From an uncultured Ruminococcus sp. (GTDB lineage Bacteria > Bacillota > Clostridia > Oscillospirales > Ruminococcaceae): a stretch of 35,072 bases of DNA. Location of the stretch: NCBI GenBank assembly GCA_947178195.1, contig CAMWXM010000002.1, positions 1 to 35,072 on the forward strand, read 5' to 3'. Under the pieces are notes generated by a model. It saw only the letters and a program-made list of their open reading frames with translations, did not search any database and was not told where the DNA came from. The stretch's first letter is position 1. Every line of letters starts with the position of its first letter. Shown here piece by piece: positions 1-7,681 of this stretch. A program made the translations under genes and the position numbers.

Positions 1-401
1 ATCATAAAAAAGCATACCGTAGCCGGAAAATGACCGATCATGGTACATCTGTTGTCGTCAGTTCTCTCATCATTTATATCTATAAGTCCGATAAGAGTTT
101 TGTCAGAAAGAGTATTAAGATATTCTGAATACCTGCATTCCTGCAATGTCATCTGTGTAACCTCGCAGAAGACCCGAAGAAGGCTTGATAGATTTGAGGC
201 AAAGATTCTGACAATATGTTCGTTTACTGTATTGAGTCCCCTTAGATGTTCTTTTGTAAATTTTTTTGGTTTTTTAAAATCGTAATTCTTAATTATTGAT
301 TTTTCGCTCTGAACAGTATTCTGCCGAAAATCATAGCTTGAAACCGAACCCTTAGCCTTTCCTTTCGCTTTAGGCTTCGGACTGCCTTTTTTTTGCTTCA
401 T
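1..401 (-). CDS. fliM: Flagellar motor switch protein FliM, N-terminal part (truncated by window edge)
   Basis: FliM is the rotor C-ring component that binds phosphorylated CheY through its N terminus and sets rotation direction. The reading frame is open from an ATG at 401 to the window edge, about 133 residues. The family signature YDFKKPKKFTKEHLRGL is followed by the helix-rich start of the middle domain (NEHIVRIFASNL, then a stretch ending LSDKTLIGLIDI). The first 20 or so residues are very Lys/Gly-rich, as usual for the linker end of FliM. An AGGAG-type RBS sits about 9 nt upstream. It follows motB after 28 nt in the same operon; the usual fliL is not between them. The product call is secure; the C-terminal half lies outside the window. 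Confidence 0.9.
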   Translation of the reverse strand, partial: MKQKKGSPKPKAKGKAKGSVSSYDFRQNTVQSEKSIIKNYDFKKPKKFTKEHLRGLNTVNEHIVRIFASNLSSLLRVFCEVTQMTLQECRYSEYLNTLSDKTLIGLIDINDERTDDNRCTMIGHFPATVCFFM

Positions 402-429
402 CTTTCATTCTCCTGACCGATGGATTGTA

Positions 430-1347
430 TTATTGACCCGCTATATTCTGAATATCTCCGGCGTTTTCTTTAAAGGATGCGCCAAGAATTCTCAAAAGCT
501 CACCGCTCTTTGCCAGATCGCTGTTTTTGCTTATTATAACGATTTCAACACGGCGGTTTTTACTTCTACCCTCTTCATTTTCATTTGTAGCGATAGGATA
601 ATCCCCTGCTAGACCTATAGGATATAGCTTTGTTGATTTAATTTTATGATTTCTTTCTAAGAAGTTTGAAATTGTACTTGCACGCTCAGAGGAAAGCAAT
701 CGTGAGTCCACTATTGAGTTCGGAGCGTCGGCGGTATGACCCTTGATTATGACCATTGCAATGTCATCATCGACTTTTTTCAGACATTCTCCCAAAAAAT
801 CGATAACCTCATTGCTGCCCTTTTTAAGGGTCGATTCGTCCGGATTAAAAAGCACATCGTTAGTAAACTGTATATAAATATTTTTAGAAGCATCGCCCAT
901 TCCCGGAGATGCCAAAGCGTCCGTAGAACTGCTTTCGTCCTTCTCGTCAACAATTTCAGCGCCTGTTTTACCCTCTGTTTCGCCCAGTTGGACAATGATA
1001 CTGTCCTGCATACTATGTTTATCCACATATTGCTGTATCGCAACAAACAATTCGTCCATGTCGTTACTTATGCGTTCTTCATCGCTCATTCCGGGATTAA
1101 GCCCCGAATTTGTATTATCCAGAGGATTGTCACCCGAACTAAACATATCGGGAGTAATAACAATCTGATCTACGCTTTCAGTACCAAATCTGTTATTAAA
1201 CGCCTCAACAAGAGCTGCCCATTTGTCCTCGGCAACTGACGCCATACTATAAAGCATTACAAAGAATGTGAGAAGAAGCGTTACCAGGTCGCCATAGGTA
1301 TCCATCCAGCTTCCGCCGCCCTCTTCTTCCTGTTTTTTTCTAGCCAA
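430..1347 (-). CDS. motB: Flagellar stator protein MotB (OmpA family)
   Basis: MotB is the peptidoglycan-anchored half of the stator that couples ion flow to rotation. Its single N-terminal membrane helix contains the proton- or sodium-binding aspartate in YGDLVTLLLTFFVML (Asp20, equivalent to E. coli Asp32). A long acidic, Ser/Glu/Asp-rich linker (about residues 60-150) separates it from a C-terminal OmpA/MotB peptidoglycan-binding domain (about 155-275) with the motifs IKGHTADAP, SSERA and GRSKNRRVEIVI. At 305 residues it is slightly long for the family because of the linker. It lies 21 nt downstream of motA, the usual stator gene pair. The ion used cannot be decided from sequence alone. 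Confidence 0.95.
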   Translation of the reverse strand: MARKKQEEEGGGSWMDTYGDLVTLLLTFFVMLYSMASVAEDKWAALVEAFNNRFGTESVDQIVITPDMFSSGDNPLDNTNSGLNPGMSDEERISNDMDELFVAIQQYVDKHSMQDSIIVQLGETEGKTGAEIVDEKDESSSTDALASPGMGDASKNIYIQFTNDVLFNPDESTLKKGSNEVIDFLGECLKKVDDDIAMVIIKGHTADAPNSIVDSRLLSSERASTISNFLERNHKIKSTKLYPIGLAGDYPIATNENEEGRSKNRRVEIVIISKNSDLAKSGELLRILGASFKENAGDIQNIAGQ

Positions 1348-1368
1348 ATCGGATCACACTCCTTGTCT

Positions 1369-2169
1369 TTATTGATTATTATTAGCCGCAATATTTTTAG
1401 CAGCAGATTCCGGAAGCAGACGGGTAAGCTTTTCCTGAATAAAGTTAGGGTTATCTCCGCCCTGGATCGCCTGCACACCTTCTGCAATTATCATCTTACA
1501 AAGATATTCTTCATTATGTCTTTCTTTAAGCTTTCTTGCAATAGGCTTAAAGATAACGTTTGCCATAATAGTACCATAAAATGTCGTAATAAGGGCAACA
1601 GCCATGCTTTGTGCCAGAGCCGCCTGGTCAGACAGATTAGCAAGAAGATTTATAAGACCGATAAGAGTACCAATCATACCGAATGCCGGAGCATATTCCG
1701 CTGCCTGTAAATAAAACGACTGATCCTGTCCGTGTCGTTCTTCCATATAGTCCAATTCATTATTGAGCAGAGCATTTACCTTATCAGGTTCAACCGAGTC
1801 AACAACCAAAAGAAGGGAATTTTTAAGAAATTTGTCTTCAACATTGTTAAGCTTATCTTCAAGAGCAAGAAGACCGTTGATTCTCGCTTCCTTTGCAAAG
1901 AAAACAATTTGCTCTATATAATTTTGAGGATTATATTTTTTAGGCATAAGTACTATCTTTAAATGCTTTGGTATTTTTCCGAGACTTTTTGCCGGGAACG
2001 ATATCATTAAAGCGGCGATCGTTCCGCCTATAACGATCATAACCGAAGGTATATCACCAAACTGCACTAAATTTCCCGGAATAATCGACCATGTATCACC
2101 ATCAAGCATTATTGACAGCAATATAAAGCCTGCCCCAAATATATATCCAAGCACTGACATTAAATCCAT
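1369..2169 (-). CDS. motA: Flagellar stator protein MotA
   Basis: MotA is the four-helix membrane stator subunit that surrounds the MotB helix and pushes on FliG. The 266-residue protein shows the expected hydrophobic segments (about 5-21, 40-58, 150-175, 185-205). The cytoplasmic loop is rich in charged residues and holds Arg96 and Glu104 in EARINGLLALEDKL, matching the rotor-contacting Arg90 and Glu98 of E. coli MotA. The conserved proline region EYAPAFGMIGTLIGLI is present. The start ATG at 2169 follows AAAGGGACG; a second in-frame ATG three codons later is possible. It sits between flbD and motB in the motility operon. Confidence 0.95.
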   Translation of the reverse strand: MDLMSVLGYIFGAGFILLSIMLDGDTWSIIPGNLVQFGDIPSVMIVIGGTIAALMISFPAKSLGKIPKHLKIVLMPKKYNPQNYIEQIVFFAKEARINGLLALEDKLNNVEDKFLKNSLLLVVDSVEPDKVNALLNNELDYMEERHGQDQSFYLQAAEYAPAFGMIGTLIGLINLLANLSDQAALAQSMAVALITTFYGTIMANVIFKPIARKLKERHNEEYLCKMIIAEGVQAIQGGDNPNFIQEKLTRLLPESAAKNIAANNNQ

Positions 2170-2218
2170 AATTTACGTCCCTTTCTATATGGTATTTTAA
2201 TTTTTATTTATTAATTTA

Positions 2219-2401
2219 TCAAACACGGATGCCTTTTTCAAATTTATAAATCATCTGTAAAATAACCTCTATCGGCTCTTTTACCAGATATGTATCGCCG
2301 TTTGACATTTTTATAGTTGTATCGGGATTTTCCTGAATTGTCTCTATCAAATGATGATTAAGAACAAATTTTTGTTCATTAAGCTTTGTAAGAATTATCA
2401 T
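2219..2401 (-). CDS. flbD: FlbD family flagellar protein
   Basis: FlbD proteins are about 60-70 residues and are found in Gram-positive flagellar operons between flgE and motA, exactly as here; their biochemical role is not established. The product reads MIILTKLNEQKFVLNHHLIE onward, with the family core of a two-strand IxLTKLN..KFVLN segment and a second IKMSNGDTYLVKEP segment. The start was chosen at 2401 by family comparison. The frame could extend upstream to 2461, but those 20 residues are Cys-rich and unlike the family. The RBS AAAAGGAG is 28 nt upstream, too far unless a hairpin in between is folded (separate entry). A non-ATG start nearer the SD is an alternative. Confidence 0.85.
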   Translation of the reverse strand: MIILTKLNEQKFVLNHHLIETIQENPDTTIKMSNGDTYLVKEPIEVILQMIYKFEKGIRV

Positions 2402-2437
2402 ACTGCATACTGTGCAAATAAAGCACAAGCTCCTTTT
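2402..2437 (-). promoter_or_regulatory. Hairpin between distant Shine-Dalgarno and flbD start
   Basis: On the minus strand an AAAAGGAG (2437-2430) lies 28 nt before the flbD ATG. The spacer contains the inverted repeat TGTGC/GCACA (2427-2423 with 2415-2411, loop of 7 nt, plus a possible U-G closing pair). If folded, it removes 17 nt and gives an effective spacing of about 11 nt. The pairing is seen directly; its role in initiation is inference. Confidence 0.45.
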
Positions 2438-2487
2438 ACATTTATGCTGCGGGACGGACATTTTCCCGCCCCGCAGATAATTTCAAA

Positions 2488-4065
2488 TTATCTCTTCAGG
2501 TTAATAAGCTCTTCAAGCATTGTATCAGAAACTGTTATAAGTCTTGAACAAGCCTGGAAACCTCTCTGAGTTGTTATCATATCAGAAAATTCCTGAGAAA
2601 GGTCGGTATTTGAAGTTTCAAGAGTACCGCCAAGAATACTGCCCGTACCGTTACTACCTGCAATTGCAAGCTCCGGTTCGCCCGAGTTCAGTGATTCTGA
2701 GAAGTATGTATCGCCCACCTGTGTAAGACCAGCAGGGTTTGCAAATGTAGCAAGGCTTATCTGACCGAGTTCAAGAATACCGAAAGTAGCGTGAGTTCCG
2801 GTAAGAACGCCCTTATCGTTAATTGAAAGACCTGTAAGATCGGCAACTGTTTGCTCGCCGCCTTCAGTACCACCTGACAAGATAAAGTTACCATCGCCAA
2901 GACCCAGATTTGAAGATGGCTGGCTGGCTGTCATCTGAACCTGACCGCTCATACCATTAATACCATATGCATTAATAGTATTAAGGTTAGGATATGAGAT
3001 TACAATAGAGTCGCTTGAATCTGTACCGCCTCTTTTAAGCACTACCGAACCCGCCGTTGCAAGCTGACTGTCGTTTACTGTTCCTACATAATTACCGATT
3101 GTAATTGTGAGCGCATTAGCAGCTGACAATGACGCTGTAAATGTAGAAGTACCAGTACCGCTGAATTGATCTCCTACTGACTGAATTGCAAAATGCTGAG
3201 CCAGGTTGTTAGGGAGAGTAACACTACCTGAGCGAACGCCGAAATCTGCTTCAACGATTTCCGCACCGGTAAGAGTCTTATTGAATTTAGAAGGGTCACT
3301 CATAGTGATATTAAAATCACCGCCTGCATGTGCAACGCCGCCATTAGCAGCTCTGATAGCATTATTTACTTCCGTATTAAGCTGTGCGAGGCTTGAAAAT
3401 GTTTCATCAGCATTAAGCGTAACTACGATAGATGAGCTTGTAACGGTAGCAGAAGCCTTCTGTCCGATAGGGAGCTTTTTGCTTGTTGCAAAAACTATAT
3501 TAACGTTACTTGCTTCATTCTGATTTGAACCGCTAATAGTATAGCCCACATTGTTTATAGTATCAGTTACTGAGCCTGCCTTTGCGTTTTCATATGGAAG
3601 AGAGATTCTGATTCTGTTTGAAGCCGGATCTTTACCTGTAGGATTTCCGGAAACACCAAGAACAAAGTTACCGTTTACATCAACAAGATTACCTGACGGA
3701 TCAATATCGAGCATACCTGCCTTTGTATAGAAGATATTTCCGTCACCATCCATAACCTGGAGATAGCCTTCACCTGCGATAGCAACGTCAAGAGTATAGC
3801 CAGTTGTAGACATAACCGACTGTGAATGGTTTACGTCAACGCTTCCCAACTTTGCGCCGTAACCTATCTGTGTAGGATTAACACCACCGCTTGTAGGAGT
3901 CGGAGCGGAAGCAGCCGAATTTGTCTGATAATAAACATCTCTGAAGGTTGCTCTACCGTGCTTGTAACCATATGTACTTACGTTTGAAATATTGTTACCA
4001 ACTACGTCCATTTTGTTCTGATGAACCATCATACCTGCAACGCCTGAATATAAAGATCTAACCAT
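2488..4065 (-). CDS. flgE: Flagellar hook protein FlgE
   Basis: This gene encodes the hook, the universal joint between rod and filament. The N terminus (MVRSLYSGVAGMMVHQNKMD, then VVGNNISNVSTYGYK) is the rod/hook family signature. It is followed by GYLQVMDGDGN..YTKAG and, at the C terminus, NVDLSQE-type and MITTQRGFQACSRLITVSDTMLEELINL, which form the coiled D0 domain. A long, Ser/Thr/Asn-rich middle (about 180-390) forms the variable outer domains, so at 525 residues it is FlgE rather than the shorter FlgG. The RBS AAAGGAGG is clear. The position after flgD and the TIGR02530 gene and before flbD fits the clostridial hook cluster. Confidence 0.93.
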   Translation of the reverse strand: MVRSLYSGVAGMMVHQNKMDVVGNNISNVSTYGYKHGRATFRDVYYQTNSAASAPTPTSGGVNPTQIGYGAKLGSVDVNHSQSVMSTTGYTLDVAIAGEGYLQVMDGDGNIFYTKAGMLDIDPSGNLVDVNGNFVLGVSGNPTGKDPASNRIRISLPYENAKAGSVTDTINNVGYTISGSNQNEASNVNIVFATSKKLPIGQKASATVTSSSIVVTLNADETFSSLAQLNTEVNNAIRAANGGVAHAGGDFNITMSDPSKFNKTLTGAEIVEADFGVRSGSVTLPNNLAQHFAIQSVGDQFSGTGTSTFTASLSAANALTITIGNYVGTVNDSQLATAGSVVLKRGGTDSSDSIVISYPNLNTINAYGINGMSGQVQMTASQPSSNLGLGDGNFILSGGTEGGEQTVADLTGLSINDKGVLTGTHATFGILELGQISLATFANPAGLTQVGDTYFSESLNSGEPELAIAGSNGTGSILGGTLETSNTDLSQEFSDMITTQRGFQACSRLITVSDTMLEELINLKR

Positions 4066-4150
4066 TGTTAATTTCCTCCTTTAATTTTGAGGAACTGTGT
4101 CGTGTACCGTCTGTCGTTCGGGCACACTCGACCCCCTGTAAGGTCCGGTC

Positions 4151-4540
4151 TTAAATTACAACAGTTCCGTCGATGTTTGTAAACACATTTCCTGTCATTT
4201 CTTCTTTATTGACAGTTGTTATTACTGTGTTGTTCTTTACGCTTACTATAAAAGCTGCTTCGTCAAGAAGAATAAGAGTGTCGTCAAGTCCCTTCTCCTC
4301 CGCAAGTCTTACTCCTTCGTTCAGCCTTTCAAGATTATCAATTGACAAATCAATATCTCTTTCCAGCACACGGTTCATAGCGTGTCTTGAAAAGTTGACC
4401 CCAAGAGAGGTATCTATCTGTTCCTGGAGAATATCTCTGAAACTTCTGCATGAAGTTGAATCAGCAACCTCCTGCGGTGTTTTCAAAGGAATACCGGTAG
4501 TAATAGGGGCGGATATGCGTTTGATATCAATTTCGTTCAT
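4151..4540 (-). CDS. TIGR02530 family flagellar operon protein
   Basis: This is a 129-residue protein of the family of unnamed flagellar operon proteins (TIGR02530) usually encoded between flgD and flgE in Firmicutes. Family hallmarks visible are FSRHAMNRVLERDIDLS, LNEGVRLAEEKG and a C-terminal VSVKNNTVITTV..FTNIDGTVVI. It is soluble, with no signal peptide or membrane segment. Its function is not established; its constant place beside the hook genes suggests a role in hook assembly or export. Start ATG at 4540 with RBS AAAGGAG. About 85 nt separate it from flgE. Confidence 0.85.
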   Translation of the reverse strand: MNEIDIKRISAPITTGIPLKTPQEVADSTSCRSFRDILQEQIDTSLGVNFSRHAMNRVLERDIDLSIDNLERLNEGVRLAEEKGLDDTLILLDEAAFIVSVKNNTVITTVNKEEMTGNVFTNIDGTVVI

Positions 4541-4577
4541 ACTAACAGACTCCTTTCCGTTAGATATTCAGTCAGAA

Positions 4578-5087
4578 TTACAATTCTTCTGCCTGAACAG
4601 TGTCATTTTTATTTGAATTATTCTTATTATCAGATACTGATGAAGCATTGATTGAAGTAACTTTGCTGTAATCGTAAGGTTTACCGTCTATGTAAATTTT
4701 ATAGTCGTTATTCTCAACAACAATTTTCTCAACCCTGCCAGTGATTGTTTTAGACTCACCGCCGATTTCATTTTTCGTAAGCGAAACTTCCTGTCCCAGC
4801 ATACCCATTACATAATTCTGCTTGGAATACTGACAAAGATCCATCATTTCCTGCATTGTAGCAAACTGTGCCATCTGCGCAAGATACTGAGTATCGTCCA
4901 CCGGATTCATAAAATCCTGATTTGTAAGCTGAGCCACCATAAGATCGAAGAAATCGGTTACAGACAAATCGCTCTTATTGCTTCCAAAAACAGCATTATA
5001 GGTTTTGCCAGTCGAAGCCGTACCGTTTAATATGTCCAGATAATTTCTGTCATAGCTACCAGACGGATTTGTTGAATTTACTGCCAT
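4578..5087 (-). CDS. flgD: Flagellar hook capping protein FlgD
   Basis: FlgD forms the scaffold cap that lets hook subunits add at the tip. The core DFFDLMVAQLTNQDFMNPVD followed by TQYLAQMAQFATMQEM is the family signature (LKLLVTQLxxQDPxNPxD..FxAQLAQFSxxEQ in relatives). The following Tudor-like part (about 90-145) is short, as in other Firmicutes FlgD. The chosen start is the ATG at 5087, where AAAGGATGG lies 5 nt upstream. An ATG three codons earlier (5096) would abut the SD and is unlikely. The tail is Asn/Lys/Ser-rich. It lies between fliK and the TIGR02530 gene. Confidence 0.92.
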   Translation of the reverse strand: MAVNSTNPSGSYDRNYLDILNGTASTGKTYNAVFGSNKSDLSVTDFFDLMVAQLTNQDFMNPVDDTQYLAQMAQFATMQEMMDLCQYSKQNYVMGMLGQEVSLTKNEIGGESKTITGRVEKIVVENNDYKIYIDGKPYDYSKVTSINASSVSDNKNNSNKNDTVQAEEL

Positions 5088-5111
5088 AAATACCATCCTT
5101 TCTTAAAAATA

Positions 5112-7184
5112 TTAAATTGTTATATTGAGTGCCGAATCAACTGCGCTTACGCTTATCGATTCGCTCTCGTTTTCATAGGAAACATTTCCTACTGAAAGAT
5201 TACCAAGCTTTTTCCTGATTTTTCTGAACTGATTTTGCTGAGCCCCCTCGTCCTGACGCCGTTCATCATACTGAGTAAACGCCGACTGCTGAGAAGCCGT
5301 CACAGTTTCAAGAGTTTTAACGCTGTTATCTTCAATTTCAACGTTATGCTGATTAAGCGAAGACTGAAGCATCGGTAAATCACGGTTTAAAAGCTGAGCA
5401 GTTTTTGCGCTTGAAGTCACCATAGAAAGAATTGCTTTTCCGCCGTCCTCTGAGACAAGCTTTACAAGAATTTCACCAAGTCCTTCCGGTTTCAGCTTAA
5501 CTGTAAATTCGCTTCTTCCCTTCTGGAGATTTTTAGAGATCCCATCAAAAAGCTGCTTATCTGCCGAAGCGTATTTAGCCTTGTTCAATTCATATTCCGC
5601 ATAAGCTCTGTCGAAGCTTATATCAATTTTTTCTGCGGTATTGTTCATATCCTCCGCAGTCATCAAAACAATTTCCGGCTTAACCTCATCATCTTCATCT
5701 GAGATAACAGGCATTACATTTTCCCTGACGCTTTTCATTGTACGGGCAAAATCAATAGTTTTCTCATCGTTTTCAAGCATATTCTGCGGCTTTGGCAAAA
5801 CAGGCTTCTGCATTGTTTCAGCTGGCTTATAGCTTAAAATTTCCATTTCACCGCTTCTGATCATATCTTCAGGATCAAAAAGCGATCTTTCAGAAATTCT
5901 TTCCATTGCCCCCGATTCGCTGATGTTCTTAAACAGCTGACTATCGGAAATATCGGTAGCTTCCGGTATTCCTGTACCTGTACTGATAAAATCAAGAAGT
6001 CCTGCAAGCTGAAGCGGGTCAGCTTTTATAACATTTTCAGAAAAATCAAAACTGTCTTTTCTGTCCCTTTCGTCATTGTTCATGAGCTCAGGCGTTATAA
6101 TTCCGAAAATATCCGTAAGCTTCTGGGTCATAGCATTATAGGAATGCAAACCTTCATTAGCAACAGCAGTATTACCAGCCTTTGCCGGAACAACATTTTT
6201 ATCAGCATTCGATTGGTTAAAATCAATCTTGTTATAAGCGTTTGGCTTATCAGCATTTTTTCTGCTATCCTTGAGTTTACCAGACGCAATTTTAATGTCG
6301 TATAAGTTAAATTTACTTACATTAACCTGCTGTTCGTCCTTATTGTAAAAAGACTCATAAGGATTTTTAGTTGCGACCGGCTTATCCGTGGTCTGAGGTT
6401 TATCAGCATTGATCTTATCTGTGAGTTCAGGTTTTTCCTTATTCTCAACATTTGGTTTTTTCTCAGATACGGGAGTTTTTATTTCCGGTGAATCCTGCGA
6501 ATCTGGTTTTACCTTGTTCTGGGTTTCAGCATTATTTTCAGGCTTAACAATATTATTTTCGTTTTTTACCTCAAAAGTCTCCTTTTCATCAGTCGGCTTA
6601 ACAATAACCTCTTCATTTTTTACTTTGATGTCATTATTTTCAGGCTTTGAAACAGAAATATCATTTTTATCTTCAACTTCAATAACATTATTTTCATTTT
6701 TGGTATCAACAATGTCAATGTTATTTTCGTTTTTTACTTCAACAGCATTATTTTCATCTGTTATTTCAGCAACATTATCCATAGTATCATTTACATCGCT
6801 GTCTATAACATTATTTTCGCTTTCAGAATCAACGATATCAGCTTCACCTGAGGCCGCAAAAAGATTTTCCAGATCCAGGATTGGAGCCTGAATATTCGGT
6901 AAAATCGCCGAAGCATCATTTTTAACAGCGAACAAATCGGTCATATTCAAAAGATTTTTCAGATAAGACATATCCTGCGTATTCAAAAGATTCTGCAGAA
7001 TTTCCATATCCTGACCTGCAAGAATATCACCTTCATTCTGACCATTCTGCACATTTGCAATAATTACATTCATAATATCTGCAAAGGAAGCGCCTGAGCC
7101 AGTAGTCTGCCCGGCAACAGAGCCGTTTACATTCTGCATCATAGAATCGGTTCTCAATCCCTGAGTAATCTGTCCTGCATCCAT
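5112..7184 (-). CDS. fliK: Flagellar hook-length control protein FliK
   Basis: FliK is the secreted molecular ruler that stops hook growth and switches export specificity. The conserved C-terminal Flg_hook domain is clear (about 555-640): EFTVKLKPEGLGEILVKLVS, ILSMVTSS..AKTAQLLNRDLPMLQSSL..HNVEIE. The N-terminal two thirds is low-complexity and Asp/Glu/Asn/Lys-rich, with repeated ENN units (separate entry), as expected for a ruler region of variable length. At about 690 residues it is long for a FliK. The start is set at the ATG at 7184 preceded by AAAGGTGGTGAG; a GTG at 7196 is inside that SD. It sits between fliJ and flgD, the normal position. Confidence 0.9.
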   Translation of the reverse strand: MDAGQITQGLRTDSMMQNVNGSVAGQTTGSGASFADIMNVIIANVQNGQNEGDILAGQDMEILQNLLNTQDMSYLKNLLNMTDLFAVKNDASAILPNIQAPILDLENLFAASGEADIVDSESENNVIDSDVNDTMDNVAEITDENNAVEVKNENNIDIVDTKNENNVIEVEDKNDISVSKPENNDIKVKNEEVIVKPTDEKETFEVKNENNIVKPENNAETQNKVKPDSQDSPEIKTPVSEKKPNVENKEKPELTDKINADKPQTTDKPVATKNPYESFYNKDEQQVNVSKFNLYDIKIASGKLKDSRKNADKPNAYNKIDFNQSNADKNVVPAKAGNTAVANEGLHSYNAMTQKLTDIFGIITPELMNNDERDRKDSFDFSENVIKADPLQLAGLLDFISTGTGIPEATDISDSQLFKNISESGAMERISERSLFDPEDMIRSGEMEILSYKPAETMQKPVLPKPQNMLENDEKTIDFARTMKSVRENVMPVISDEDDEVKPEIVLMTAEDMNNTAEKIDISFDRAYAEYELNKAKYASADKQLFDGISKNLQKGRSEFTVKLKPEGLGEILVKLVSEDGGKAILSMVTSSAKTAQLLNRDLPMLQSSLNQHNVEIEDNSVKTLETVTASQQSAFTQYDERRQDEGAQQNQFRKIRKKLGNLSVGNVSYENESESISVSAVDSALNITI
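6530..6825 (-). repeat. Degenerate Glu-Asn-Asn repeats inside fliK
   Basis: Seven copies of a GAAAATAAT-type unit (ENN) occur across roughly 100 codons, in settings such as SENNVIDS, DENNAVEV, NENNIDIV, NENNVIEV, PENNDIKV, NENNIVKP and PENNAETQ. The copies are spaced irregularly (about 10-25 residues). They probably form an extendable, disordered ruler segment; the repeat is seen, its function is inferred. Confidence 0.7.
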
Positions 7185-7224
7185 TTTTCTCACCACCTTT
7201 CACTGTAAAATATTATATATATAA

Positions 7225-7665
7225 TCACTCGGTCGAAAGCTTAAATGAAAGAAACTCTTCAATAGCACTTTCATTTTCCTTTATGGCGAGATGATCATAT
7301 TCTGATTTTTGTGCATCTCTGAGCTTTTCAAGCCCTGAGACGTCCTGAGAAACAGCAACAACCTTTCTTCTTTGCTTCTCAATTTTCATATCCATTATGT
7401 TGATTTCATATTTTATCTGAGTCTGTTCACGTTTAATTCCGTCCATCTGCATGCTGAAAAACATAAGCTTAGCAGCAGTCGTACCTTTTGAAACCTCTTC
7501 CACCGATTTCACACGAACATCATCCATAGTCTGAGCCAGAACCTCAAGCCGGTTCAGGTACTCATTTTTTTCACGTCTCAGACTCATTAGGGTATTTTTT
7601 TCAGATTCAAGAATCTGCTTTTTATAATCATACATCTTTTGGAGAGAAAATGCAAATTTTTTCAC
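7225..7665 (-). CDS. fliJ: Flagellar export chaperone/stalk protein FliJ
   Basis: FliJ is the coiled-coil subunit that sits in the FliI ATPase ring, similar to the gamma subunit of F-type ATPase, and also escorts export chaperones. The 146-residue product is almost entirely helical and charged, beginning KKFAFSLQKMYDYKKQILES, a typical FliJ start, with heptad-like Leu/Ile/Met spacing through to about residue 125. The start is a GTG at 7665 preceded by GGAGGAATTTAACAG. It follows fliI after 16 nt, and the RBS lies in that gap. Identification rests on position plus the N-terminal motif, since FliJ sequences diverge strongly. Confidence 0.88.
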   Translation of the reverse strand: MKKFAFSLQKMYDYKKQILESEKNTLMSLRREKNEYLNRLEVLAQTMDDVRVKSVEEVSKGTTAAKLMFFSMQMDGIKREQTQIKYEINIMDMKIEKQRRKVVAVSQDVSGLEKLRDAQKSEYDHLAIKENESAIEEFLSFKLSTE

Positions 7666-7681
7666 CTGTTAAATTCCTCCA

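Noticed and set aside
40..285. 81-codon plus-strand ORF at the window start
   Set aside because: The minus strand here encodes FliM with its conserved N-terminal motifs; the plus frame is a shadow.
3206..3523. 105-codon plus-strand ORF opposite flgE
   Set aside because: Shadow frame inside a clearly identified gene, no RBS or family.
4066..4150. Possible structured element between the TIGR02530 gene and flgE
   Set aside because: Some short complementary stretches (GTGT/ACAC, CCG/CGG) but no convincing single stem or known motif.
6409..6891. 160-codon plus-strand ORF opposite fliK
   Set aside because: Its Ser/Phe-rich sequence is the antisense reading of the ENN/Lys/Glu repeat tract of fliK; no RBS.
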